A stretch of DNA of 64,000 nucleotides from Actinoplanes cyaneus (GTDB lineage: Bacteria; Actinomycetota; Actinomycetes; Mycobacteriales; Micromonosporaceae), in NCBI RefSeq assembly GCF_016862095.1, contig NZ_BOMH01000007.1:186001-250000 (forward strand), in the 5' to 3' direction. A model generated the notes under the pieces. It was not told the origin of the DNA, did not search any database, and saw only the letters and a list, made by a program, of their open reading frames with translations. The position numbers were made by a program, and so were the translations under genes. Each line of letters begins with the position of its first letter. The stretch's first letter is position 1. This document shows positions 34,866 through 42,926 of this stretch, in pieces.

Positions 34866-36463
34866 AACGCCGAAAGCTCGATCCAGCCGAGGCAACAGCC
34901 AACTTCGCCAAGGGCGCCGATGACCGCTTCCAGGCGGCCACCCCGCTCCGTGGTCTGCTGAACAAGGTCTTCCCTGACCACTGGTCGTTCCTGCTGGGCG
35001 AGATCGCGCTGTTCTCGTTCATCGTGCTCCTGCTCAGTGGCGTCTTCCTGACCCTCTTCTTCGACCCGTCGATGCAAGAGGTCGCGTATGACGGGTCGTA
35101 CCTGGCGCTGCGCGGCACCGAGATGTCCTCGGCGTACGCGTCCTCCCTGCACCTCTCGTTCGAGGTGCGCGGTGGTCTGTTCATGCGCCAGATGCACCAC
35201 TGGGCGGCGCTGCTGTTCATGGCGTCGATCATCGTGCACATGGCGCGTGTTTTCTTCACCGGCGCATTCCGGAAGCCGCGTGAGATCAACTGGGTGATCG
35301 GCGTCCTGCTGTTCCTGCTCGGGTTCTTCGCCGGCTTCACCGGTTACTCGCTGCCGGACGACGGCCTCTCCGGCACCGGTCTCCGCATCGCCTCCGCGAT
35401 CATGCTGTCCCTCCCGGTCATCGGCACCTGGCTGTCCGCCGCGATCTTCGGCGGGGAGTACCCGGGCGAGCTGATCATCGGCCGGTTCTACATCGCGCAC
35501 GTGCTGCTCATCCCGGGCATCCTGCTCGCGCTGATCAGCGTCCACCTGGGCATCGTGTTCAAGCAGAAGCACACCCAGTGGCCGGGCCCGATGCGGACCA
35601 ACGAGAACGTCGTCGGCGAGCGGATGTTCCCGAGGTACGCGATGAAGCAGGGCGGCTTCTTCATGGCCGTCTTCGGTGTCATCGCGCTGATGGCCGGTCT
35701 CTTCCAGATCAACCCGATCTGGAACTTCGGGCCGTACCGGGCCGCCGAGGTCTCCTCCGCGTCCCAGCCCGACTGGTACGTCATGTTCATGGACGGCCTG
35801 GTCCGGCTGATGCCGAACTGGCAGATCTACTTCGGGCCGTACAGCCTGCCGCCGCTGTTCTGGCCGGCCGTCGTCGGCCTCGGCGCGCTGTTCACGCTGC
35901 CGATGGCCTACCCGTGGCTGGAAGCGCGGAAGCTGAAGGACACCAAGTCGCATCACCTGCTGCAGCGTCCCCGGGACAATCCGGAGCGCGTCGGCATCGG
36001 CATGATGGCCCTGTCGTTCTTCACCGTCGCGACCCTCTCCGGTGCCAACGACGTGATCGCCGACAAGTTCCACATCAGCCTGAACGCGATGACCTGGGCC
36101 GGCCGCATCGGCCTGCTGATCGTTCCGCCGATCGCGTACTACCTGTCGGTCCGGATCTGCCTCGGCCTGCAGCAGCACGACCGCGAGGTCCTCGCCCACG
36201 GCGTGGAGACGGGCATCATCAAGCGTCTGCCGAACGGGAAGTTCGTCGAGATCCACCAGCCGCTCGGCCCGGTGGACGACCACGGCCACCCGATCCCGCT
36301 GGAGTACCGCGGCTGGGTCGTGCCGAAGAAGATGAACAAGATCGGTGCGCTGGCGCCGGCCGTGAAGGGCTTCTTCTTCCCGGTCGAGAAGCCGGCCGAG
36401 GCTCCGGTCTCGCCTGCCCCGATCACCAGCTCCAAGCGCGAGGAAATCGGCTCCAAGCGCTGA
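34862..36463 (+). CDS. qcrB: Cytochrome b subunit of the bc1-type complex
   Basis: A 533-residue polytopic protein with eight or nine helices. Seen: heme-ligand helix [18 protein letters not shown] with further His residues in IVHMARV and VHLGIVF, the quinol-site PEWY-like segment [11 protein letters not shown], and a C-terminal hydrophilic extension (from about 430) typical of actinobacteria. This subunit is the known target of mycobacterial bc1 inhibitors. GTG start at 34862 overlaps qcrA. The operon ends in a hairpin at 36479. Confidence 0.95.
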   Translation: MKRRKLDPAEATANFAKGADDRFQAATPLRGLLNKVFPDHWSFLLGEIALFSFIVLLLSGVFLTLFFDPSMQEVAYDGSYLALRGTEMSSAYASSLHLSFEVRGGLFMRQMHHWAALLFMASIIVHMARVFFTGAFRKPREINWVIGVLLFLLGFFAGFTGYSLPDDGLSGTGLRIASAIMLSLPVIGTWLSAAIFGGEYPGELIIGRFYIAHVLLIPGILLALISVHLGIVFKQKHTQWPGPMRTNENVVGERMFPRYAMKQGGFFMAVFGVIALMAGLFQINPIWNFGPYRAAEVSSASQPDWYVMFMDGLVRLMPNWQIYFGPYSLPPLFWPAVVGLGALFTLPMAYPWLEARKLKDTKSHHLLQRPRDNPERVGIGMMALSFFTVATLSGANDVIADKFHISLNAMTWAGRIGLLIVPPIAYYLSVRICLGLQQHDREVLAHGVETGIIKRLPNGKFVEIHQPLGPVDDHGHPIPLEYRGWVVPKKMNKIGALAPAVKGFFFPVEKPAEAPVSPAPITSSKREEIGSKR

Positions 36464-36478
36464 GTGCGGTTCACGAGT

Positions 36479-36516
36479 GCGGCCCGTCGGCTTTGCCGGC
36501 GGGCCGCTTCGCTTTT
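36479..36516 (+). terminator. qcr operon terminator
   Basis: GCGGCCCGTCGG, loop CTTTG, CCGGCGGGCCGC (to 36507), 12-bp stem with one G-U-type pair, followed by TTCGCTTTT, a weak T-run. 15 bp past the qcrB stop. Confidence 0.8.
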
Positions 36517-36559
36517 CCTCACGGTCCGCCGTGCCCCATGCCGCCGATGCGGTGGTACG

Positions 36560-36777
36560 ACCATGGCCCCGCCCGCCCGCCCGCCCGCCCGTCCGTCCGC
36601 CCGCTCGCCCGCTCGCCCGCGCTCGCCCGCCCGCGCCCGCTCGCAGGCCCGCCCGCGCTCGCCCGCCCGCGCCCGCTCGCAGGCCCGCCCGCGCCCGCCC
36701 GCTCGCTTGCCCGCGCCCGCTCGCTTGCCCGCGCCCGCTCGCGCACGCCCGCCGGCCCGCTCGCGCCCGCCCGCTCA
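36560..36777. repeat. Low-complexity CCCG/CTCG-repeat tract
   Basis: About 220 bp made almost wholly of CCCG, CTCG and CGCC tetramers, with a longer repeated unit CGCCCGCGCCCGCTCGCAGG at about 36630 and 36664. One strand carries nearly all C and T, the other G and A. No gene fits. Confidence 0.85.
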
Positions 36778-36851
36778 CAGCCGGAAGCGGCCGCGCCGCC
36801 GTCGCGTAGTCCGGGCCGTCGCGTGGGTGGACTGTCGCCGTGTCGTGCGAC

Positions 36852-37085
36852 CAGCCCTGAGCGCCAGCCGGGTGTGCGGGCTGGCGCTCAGGGCTGGTCC
36901 GAGGCGCTGTGAGCAGCCGTGAGTGCCAGCCGACTGTGTGGGCTGGCGCTGAGGGTTGTCTCGGGGGCTGTGGGCAGCCGTGAGTGCCAGCCGGGTGTGT
37001 GGGCTGGCGTTCAGGGTTGTGTCGGGGGCTGTGGGCAGCCGTGAGTGCCAGCCGGGGCGCGGACTGGCACTCAGGGTGTAGTCGC
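36852..37085. repeat. 61-bp tandem array of palindrome-family hairpins
   Basis: CAGCCGTGAGTGCCAGCC or close variants begin at 36852, 36914, 36975 and 37036, a period of 61-62 bp. Each unit also carries the facing arm GGCTGGCGCTCAGGGTTG, so each can fold alone. The arms are those of the dispersed palindrome family. Confidence 0.88.
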
Positions 37086-37120
37086 GGAGGTGGGAGCGCC
37101 CGTCGAGCGGGGAGCGGCTC

Positions 37121-37408
37121 TCAGTCGGCGTCGGGGAGGCCGATGGCGAACGCGTCCTCCAGGTCATGCTTCGAATACGCCCGGAACGCGATGTGCGACT
37201 CGGTGTTGATCACGCCAGGTGTCTTGGAGATGCGCCCGGCGATGACCTCGGCGATGTCGTCGAACCGCGGCACCCGCACGATCGCGATCAGATCGACGTT
37301 GCCGGCCACCGAATACACCTCGCTGACCCCGTCGAGGGCGGCCAGCGCTTCCGCGACCTCAGGAATCGAGTCGGTGGCGCAGTCGATGTGGACGATCGCG
37401 GTATTCAC
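37121..37408 (-). CDS. Lrp/AsnC-type ligand-binding (RAM) domain protein without DNA-binding domain
   Basis: A 95-residue protein that is only the effector domain of an Lrp/AsnC regulator: VNTAIVHIDCATDSIPEVAEAL, GVSEVYSVAGNVDLIAIVRV, and a final TESHIAFRAYSKHDLE. No helix-turn-helix precedes it. Such stand-alone domains are known in actinobacteria and may bind amino acids or pair with full-length Lrp proteins. GTG at 37408 follows GGAGACCTCAG. Single gene unit. Confidence 0.85.
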   Translation of the reverse strand: MNTAIVHIDCATDSIPEVAEALAALDGVSEVYSVAGNVDLIAIVRVPRFDDIAEVIAGRISKTPGVINTESHIAFRAYSKHDLEDAFAIGLPDAD

Positions 37409-37485
37409 CTGAGGTCTCCTCACCCATGCGGCCGAACATTCCGCGACCATGCTATCCACACCGCCGCCTGACAGCCTCGGGTAGA

Positions 37486-38325
37486 TCAGACTCCCGGGAC
37501 GGTGAGCCCACCCGGAGCGCGGATCACGTCGGTGAGCGTCTCGTGCGACGCGACGGTCGCGCCGGGCCAGATCACGCAGCGGGTCACGGCGCCGGCCACC
37601 CGGGCGCCGGCCCCGATGACCGATTCCACGGCGGTGCCGGTGACCTCGGCCGCCGGGTCGATCAGGCCCGCGCCGGCGGCGTGCAGGTTCGCCTCCAGGT
37701 AGAGGGCGGGCGTGCCGGTGTCCAGGTAGAGGCCCTCGTAGCCGACCAGTTCGAGCGCGTTCTCCGCCTCGGCCGGGCGCCACACCGTACGCACCAGGTC
37801 GTGATTCTGATCGTCGAGATCGGCGACGAAGCGCCACGGGATCAGGGAGAAGCCGGCGAAGCGGTTCCCGCTGAACCCACCGGTCTCGCCCGGGCGGCAG
37901 GGTTTGGTCAGCATCCGCACCGTGTCACCGGACCAGCCGGCCAGCAGCGCCGCGATGTCCTTGCCGGGCTCGCGGAACGGATCGGTGAGGTAGGCGTCGG
38001 CGTTGCCGACCAGCACGCCTCGGCCGTCGATCCACGCCTTCAGCCGGGCGACGCCGCCGGAGGTGCCGAGCGGGCCGTCCAGCTCGACGGAGAGGTGTGC
38101 GCGGCCGGTGGCGTGCGCGACCACCTGGTCGGCCAGATAGGCCGCGTTGACGGCGACCTGGCCGGGGCCGGTCAGGCCGAGCCCGGCGAGGCGGCGCAGC
38201 GCGTGGTCGAGCAGCGGCAGGTTGCCGACCGGGCAGAGCGCCTTGGGCACGGTCTCGGTGAGCGGGCGCAGACGCCGGCCCTCACCGGCGGCGAGCACGA
38301 CGCCGCAGATCTCCGGGGTGGTCAC
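37486..38325 (-). CDS. Sugar-1-phosphate nucleotidyltransferase
   Basis: A 279-residue enzyme of the NTP-transferase family. Seen: the nucleotide signature GVVLAAGEGRRLRPLTETVPK at 8-28 (with the catalytic Arg and Lys), metal Asp 110 in VGNADAYL, and a short C-terminal hexapeptide-repeat segment (IDPAAEVTGTAVESVIGAGARVAG). This is the plan of mannose-1-phosphate guanylyl- or glucose-1-phosphate transferases; the exact sugar and nucleotide cannot be read. GTG at 38325 has GGGAGAGC upstream. A role in GDP-mannose supply for PimB' or cell-wall glycans is possible but not shown. Confidence 0.82.
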   Translation of the reverse strand: MTTPEICGVVLAAGEGRRLRPLTETVPKALCPVGNLPLLDHALRRLAGLGLTGPGQVAVNAAYLADQVVAHATGRAHLSVELDGPLGTSGGVARLKAWIDGRGVLVGNADAYLTDPFREPGKDIAALLAGWSGDTVRMLTKPCRPGETGGFSGNRFAGFSLIPWRFVADLDDQNHDLVRTVWRPAEAENALELVGYEGLYLDTGTPALYLEANLHAAGAGLIDPAAEVTGTAVESVIGAGARVAGAVTRCVIWPGATVASHETLTDVIRAPGGLTVPGV

Positions 38326-38345
38326 GAAGCTCTCCCAAAGGCGAA

Positions 38346-38460
38346 GCGGGCAACGACAGTGATGGCAGGAACGATCATGAAGCGGCAGAGCGGGCCACGA
38401 CAGTGCTGGCAGCGGTCGGTCATGAAGCGGCGGCGCCGGCAACGACGGTGGTGGTCACGA
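38346..38460. repeat. 44-bp tandem repeat upstream of the nucleotidyltransferase
   Basis: GCGGGCAACGACAGTG-type blocks start at 38346, 38390 and about 38434, with ATCATGAAGCGG or GTCATGAAGCGG between them: two full units and a partial third. It fills the space before the gene and touches the end of the Nudix gene. Confidence 0.8.
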
Positions 38461-39021
38461 TGTGGAGGCGGGCCGGCTCGGCGCGGCGTCGGAGAGCGCG
38501 ACCGAAGGCGGCAGCTCACCCGCCCGCGGCCCGAGGCCGTAGATGCCGAGCAGACGAGCGGTCGGCCAGGTCAGCTTGGGCAGCTCGTCGAGCGGCCACC
38601 AGCGGGCCTCCAGAACCTCGCCCCCGTCGACCACGAGCGGGGTGGTGGAGGACGGCACCCAGCCGAACCACACCATGTCGACGTTGGCCGCGGTCGGCTG
38701 GAGGATCGCGTTCGGGTTGCCGGGGCGCAGGTCACCCGGCTCGATCCGGACGCCCGCCTCCTCGAACAGCTCGCGGGCGGCGCCCACGGCCGGCATCTCG
38801 CCCTTCTTGAGCAGGCCGGCCGGCAGGCCCCAGCCCCGGCTCGACGGCTGGCGCAGCAGCAGGACGCGGCCCGGCTCGGGAGCCTCCGAGTCACGGATCA
38901 CGGTGACCGCGCCGACCAGGAACTTGGGGGACACGGCCCGGGCCACGCGGCGGCGCACCGGCAGAGGGAGGCCGTAGAAAACCTGGTACGCGAGGCCACG
39001 CAGCTGCCGATGAATGTTCAC
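38455..39021 (-). CDS. Nudix hydrolase
   Basis: A 188-residue protein with a full Nudix box at 69-91 (GLLKKGE...REL.EEAGV), which binds metal and cleaves nucleoside diphosphates linked to X. An N-terminal helical segment of ~35 residues (LAYQVFYGLPLPVRRRVAR) precedes the fold, as in a group of actinobacterial Nudix proteins. Substrate unknown. GTG at 39021 chosen because the conserved segment starts there. Same strand as the nucleotidyltransferase downstream. Confidence 0.85.
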   Translation of the reverse strand: MNIHRQLRGLAYQVFYGLPLPVRRRVARAVSPKFLVGAVTVIRDSEAPEPGRVLLLRQPSSRGWGLPAGLLKKGEMPAVGAARELFEEAGVRIEPGDLRPGNPNAILQPTAANVDMVWFGWVPSSTTPLVVDGGEVLEARWWPLDELPKLTWPTARLLGIYGLGPRAGELPPSVALSDAAPSRPASTS

Positions 39022-39116
39022 GCGCGTAAGGCTAGCGGGGCGCGCTGAAAGTTGCCTGTCGGCCCGGGTCCTGCCGATCGCCCGACGCCACTCACCACCT
39101 GGACCTCGCCTCCCAC

Positions 39117-40910
39117 CTAGTCCGGGTGGTCGACCATGGCGATGAGCTGCTCGACCACGTTGTCCGGCTCGACGGTGCGCTCGCAGACCGCGACCAGCAG
39201 CGTCTCCAGATCGGGGTAGCCCATGTCCTCGGCGAGCCGGCGCAACGGCACCTCGCTGGCCAGGCCGCGGTCGTGCTTGCGCAGGGTCAGCCCGATGGTC
39301 GCGCGGCCCAGCCGGACCTTGTCGGCGATGCTGATGCCGGGCGCGTTCCGCTCGTCGAAGTAGCGGTTGATCTGCATCTGCGCCTGGCTGGACTTGACGA
39401 AGCCGAGCCACTCCCGGCGGGGGCCGCGCGGCGCGTTCGCCTCGGCCTCGACGTGCCCGTCGTTCTCCGAGAAGATCTCGACGACGTCACCGTCACGCAG
39501 TGGGGAGCTCAGGGGGGCGAGACGTCCGTTGATGGTCGCGGCGAGACACTGGTCACCCTTCGAGGGGCCCAACTCATATGCCAGGTCGACCGGGGTGGAG
39601 CCGCTGGGCAGTTCATATGCGTTGCCGTGGGCGAAGACCGTGATCTGCGCCTCGGCCAGGTCACATCGGAGCGAGTCGAGGAACTGGGCCGCGTCGGTGG
39701 TGTCCTGCTGCCAGTCGAGCACTCGTTTCAGCCAGGTCAGCTGGTCGGCGCCGGGTGGCTCGTCGGACACCTTGGGATATCGATAGCTGGTGGCGACCCC
39801 GTACTCCGAGTATCGGTGCATGGTCTGGGTGCGGATCAGGACCTCGACCAGGCGCCCCTCGGGGCCGACCACGGTGGTGTGCAGCGAGCGGTACAGGTTG
39901 TTCTTCGGCGAGGCGATGAAATCCTTGAACCGGCCGGCCACCGGTCGCCATCGGCCGTGGATCGCGCCGAGCGCGGCGTAACAGTCGGTTTCCGGCCCGT
40001 CGACGATCACCGCGAGCCGGGGCAGGTCGAGCGGCACGGTGTGGCCGCCGGCGACGGTGTCCTTCCAGATCGAGTAGTAGTGCCGGGGACGCGGGGTGAC
40101 CTCGGCGTCGACCCGGGAGCGGCGCAGCGCGGCGCGTGCCTTGCCGGAGACGTCGGCCAGGTACTCGTTCCAGCCGGGACGGTTCTGCACGTGCTCGTCG
40201 ATCCGCGCGAACGCGTCCGGCTCCAGGTGGAAGAGCACCACGTCGTCGAGGTCGCGCTTGAGTGCCTGGATGCCGAGCCGGTCGCAGAGCGGGACCAGCA
40301 CGTCCAGCGTGGCGTTCGCGATCCGGGCGCGGGAGGCGGGGGAGCGGGCGTCCAGCGTGCGCATGTTGTGCAGCCGGTCGGCCAGCTTGATCACCAGCAC
40401 CCGGACGTCCTTGCCGGCGGCGACGATCATCTTGCGGATCGTCTCGCCCTCGGCGGCCTTGCCGTAGAACGCCTTGTCGAACTTGGTCACGCCGTCGACC
40501 AGGTGGGTCACCTCGGGGCCGAAGTCACCCTCGAGAGCCTCCAGCGTGTAGCTGGTGTCCTCCACCGTGTCGTGCAGCAGCGAGGCGACCAGGGTGGTCG
40601 TGTCCATGCCGAGCTCGGCGCAGATCTGCGCGACGGCGAGCGGATGCGTGATGTACGGGTCGCCGGACTTGCGGAACTGGCCGCGGTGCTGCTGCTCGGC
40701 GATCGCATAGCTGCGGCGCAGCAGGGCCACGTCGGCCGACGGGTGGATGGTGCGATGCGTCCTGGCCAGCGTCGAGACCGGATCGTCGTCGTTGCCCTGG
40801 AAGCTCAGCAGCGACCGGAGCCGCCGGGTGAAGCTGAGCGGGCTCGGGGACGACGTGGCGGCCGGCAGGGCACGACCGAGAGCGGCGCCGTGGCCGGCGT
40901 CGACGTCCAC
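39117..40910 (-). CDS. RelA/SpoT homolog with HD domain and divergent synthetase domain
   Basis: A 597-residue protein, shorter than the usual ~750 because the C-terminal half is reduced. HD hydrolase domain (60-230): H75, H89, H113/D114 in LLHDTVEDT, and KLADRLHNMRT are intact, so (p)ppGpp hydrolysis is plausible. Synthetase domain (270-380): RPRHYYSIWKD and VEVLIRT with the catalytic Glu are kept, but the RxKD/YDLxAxR strand is altered (LDLPRLAVIVDG) and the AHWxYK motif reads TSYRYP, so synthesis may be weak or lost. A TGS domain follows (420-485); no ACT domain. GTG at 40910 has GAGGGG eight bases upstream. Probably a paralogue of the main Rel enzyme. Confidence 0.85.
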   Translation of the reverse strand: MDVDAGHGAALGRALPAATSSPSPLSFTRRLRSLLSFQGNDDDPVSTLARTHRTIHPSADVALLRRSYAIAEQQHRGQFRKSGDPYITHPLAVAQICAELGMDTTTLVASLLHDTVEDTSYTLEALEGDFGPEVTHLVDGVTKFDKAFYGKAAEGETIRKMIVAAGKDVRVLVIKLADRLHNMRTLDARSPASRARIANATLDVLVPLCDRLGIQALKRDLDDVVLFHLEPDAFARIDEHVQNRPGWNEYLADVSGKARAALRRSRVDAEVTPRPRHYYSIWKDTVAGGHTVPLDLPRLAVIVDGPETDCYAALGAIHGRWRPVAGRFKDFIASPKNNLYRSLHTTVVGPEGRLVEVLIRTQTMHRYSEYGVATSYRYPKVSDEPPGADQLTWLKRVLDWQQDTTDAAQFLDSLRCDLAEAQITVFAHGNAYELPSGSTPVDLAYELGPSKGDQCLAATINGRLAPLSSPLRDGDVVEIFSENDGHVEAEANAPRGPRREWLGFVKSSQAQMQINRYFDERNAPGISIADKVRLGRATIGLTLRKHDRGLASEVPLRRLAEDMGYPDLETLLVAVCERTVEPDNVVEQLIAMVDHPD

Positions 40911-41019
40911 CCGGACACCCCCTCACCGATCGTCCATCCTTCTCGACGAAGCATGGCACGTGGACCGGTGGTGGCTGAACTCCGACTTGAACCGGAATCA
41001 CCACAAGTCCCCGCGTGCC

Positions 41020-42834
41020 CTACAGCCTAAGCGAGCGGGCGTCATCCGAACGGTCAGTTACCGATAGGCGAACGGTCGAGTCTTGGACTGATGCGGCCGA
41101 TTCGGCCCTGGTGAGCAGCGTGGAGAAACGCGCCGCGCCACGAGCCGGTGACACCCAGTCGCCGGAGGTTTCCACCAAGCGGGTGTCCACCCGCTCCAGC
41201 CACGCCAGGATCCGCTCGGTCTCCTCGGCGGTGGCGGCCGGAACCGGCCCCGGTCCTGGGAGGACCGTCTCGGCGGTCAGCCTTGCCGCGTCCAGCGTGG
41301 GCCGAGGATGCGCGCGCGGCGGCGAGGTGGCGGCGGCGGCCAGCCGGCCGTACCGGATCACCGCGATCTCCCAGCCGCCCTGGTCGTCCCGCCGGGCGGC
41401 GACGATCTCCGGCAGCCGGGTCAGCGCGTCCAGCCGCTGCATCCGGATCAGGGCGCGGAGCAGCGCGATCAGGCGCGACCGGACGGTGGCGGCCTCCTCG
41501 TACCGCTGCTTGTCGCTGAGCGCCTCGATCCGCGCGACGACCGCCTCGATCACCGGGCCGGGGTCACCCGAGGTGGCGGTGCGGAACGGGAGGGCGGCGC
41601 GCACGTCGTAGTCCTCCGGGGTGATCTCGTGCTCGCACGGCGCCGGGCAGCGGCCCAGCTCGGCCAGGGCGCACGCCGGGGTGCGGGTGCGCAGCGAGAG
41701 CTTGTGGTTGCACTGGCGCAGCGGGACGGCGTCGTAGACCCCGGCGGCGGCGAGCTCGGCAGTGCGGCGCGACGAGAACGGGCCGAGATAGGTTGCGCCG
41801 TCGTCGGCGTTGCGCCGGACCACCGACAACCGGGGGAACGCCTCCGCCGTCAACTTCAGCCAGACCACCTTCTCGGGAAACTTGGACCTCCGGTTGTACG
41901 GCGGTGAGTGCGCCGCGATCAGCCGCAACTCCCGCACCTCGGCCTCCAGCGCGTGCGCACACTCCACGGCCTCGACCCGGGTTGCCGCGGTGAGCATCTC
42001 GGAGGAAATCCGGGACCGCTTCTCGCTGGCGGTGAAGTACGTCTTCACCCGGGTCGCGATGTCCTTGGACTTACCGACGTAGAGCGGCCGGTCGTCAGCG
42101 GCCCGGAAGATGTAGACCCCGGCGGTGTGCGGCAGGTTGTCGGCCAGGTGGCGCCGGCTGCGCTGGGCCGGGGTGATCGCCTTGGCGAACTCGATCGCGT
42201 CGCCCAGCGTGTGGATCCGGAAGCTGCCGAGCCGCTCGATCAGCCCGTGCAGCACGTCGACCGTCGCCTTCGCGTCGTCGAGCGCGCGATGGTTCGGCTC
42301 GACGGCCGACCGGAAGAAGCGCGCCAGGGTGCCGAGCTTGCGGTTGGGCACCTCGTCGCGGGTCAGCGCCCGGCGGGCCAGGGCCGCGGTGTCCAGCACC
42401 CGCGGGGACGGCCACACATATCCGTGGCGGGCGCAGGCGGCCTTGAGGAAGCCCACGTCATAGGGCGCGTTGTGGGCCACCAGGACCGCGCCGCGCAGGA
42501 ACTCCAGCAGCGTGGGCAGCACCGTCTCGATCGGCGGCGCCGGGCGCAGCATCGCCTCGGTGATGCCGGTCAGGACGGTGATGAACGGCGGCAGCGGCTC
42601 ACCGGGATTGACCAGCGTCCCGAACTCGCCCAGGGTCGCGCCGCCGCGCACCTTGACCGCGCCGATCTCGGTGATGCCGCCACCGTCCGGAGCGCCGCCG
42701 GTGGTCTCCAGGTCGAGCACGACGAACGTCGTGTCGGCCAGCGACACCGCGGCCGGATCGACCGAGCCGTCGGCGGCCAGCAGCGTGTCCAGAGTGCCCT
42801 GCACGTAAGCCGGTTGTGCCACGGCGGGCAACAC
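41020..42834 (-). CDS. DEDDh exonuclease fused to GIY-YIG (UvrC-like) nuclease
   Basis: A 604-residue repair-type nuclease. N-terminal DnaQ-like exonuclease (35-205): D41/E43 in VVLDLETTG, D126 in HNAPYDVGFL, H182/D187 in NHRALDDA. Then a GIY-YIG domain (235-320): GVYIF and LYVGKSKDIATRVKTYF. Then a Cys-containing stretch (CALAELGRCPAPCE) and a UVR-like motif DKQRYEEAATVRSRL that in UvrC contacts UvrB. This DnaQ-Cho-type combination is known in actinobacteria; a back-up to UvrC in excision repair is the likely role. The start is weakly supported (GTG at 42834); a GTG 10 codons later is possible. Confidence 0.9.
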   Translation of the reverse strand: MLPAVAQPAYVQGTLDTLLAADGSVDPAAVSLADTTFVVLDLETTGGAPDGGGITEIGAVKVRGGATLGEFGTLVNPGEPLPPFITVLTGITEAMLRPAPPIETVLPTLLEFLRGAVLVAHNAPYDVGFLKAACARHGYVWPSPRVLDTAALARRALTRDEVPNRKLGTLARFFRSAVEPNHRALDDAKATVDVLHGLIERLGSFRIHTLGDAIEFAKAITPAQRSRRHLADNLPHTAGVYIFRAADDRPLYVGKSKDIATRVKTYFTASEKRSRISSEMLTAATRVEAVECAHALEAEVRELRLIAAHSPPYNRRSKFPEKVVWLKLTAEAFPRLSVVRRNADDGATYLGPFSSRRTAELAAAGVYDAVPLRQCNHKLSLRTRTPACALAELGRCPAPCEHEITPEDYDVRAALPFRTATSGDPGPVIEAVVARIEALSDKQRYEEAATVRSRLIALLRALIRMQRLDALTRLPEIVAARRDDQGGWEIAVIRYGRLAAAATSPPRAHPRPTLDAARLTAETVLPGPGPVPAATAEETERILAWLERVDTRLVETSGDWVSPARGAARFSTLLTRAESAASVQDSTVRLSVTDRSDDARSLRL

Positions 42835-42926
42835 TAGAGCGGGGGTACGACATAAACCGAGCCCACCTGGAAAAGATCACTTGCCTCAGCAAGCGTTTTC
42901 GCGGGCCACGGTGTGAGAATGGGTAG

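Larger units (their letters stand above)
36464..37120. other. Intergenic region of terminator, C-rich tract and tandem repeat
   Basis: 657 bp between convergent qcrB and the Lrp-type gene. Contents in order: the qcr terminator, a GC-only low-complexity tract (36560-36777) and a 61-bp tandem array of hairpin units (36852-37085). No credible gene; frames here are repeats of Arg/Ala/Pro or Gly. Confidence 0.85.

Noticed and set aside
34625..36778. A 717-codon open frame on the minus strand
   Set aside because: Antisense to qcrB/qcrA and the C-rich tract; composition Arg/Asp/Val/Gln-rich as expected of a shadow. qcrB is certain.
40966..41022. A true tRNA gene
   Set aside because: About 57 nt only, no D arm, mismatched anticodon and T stems; listed only as a weak finding.
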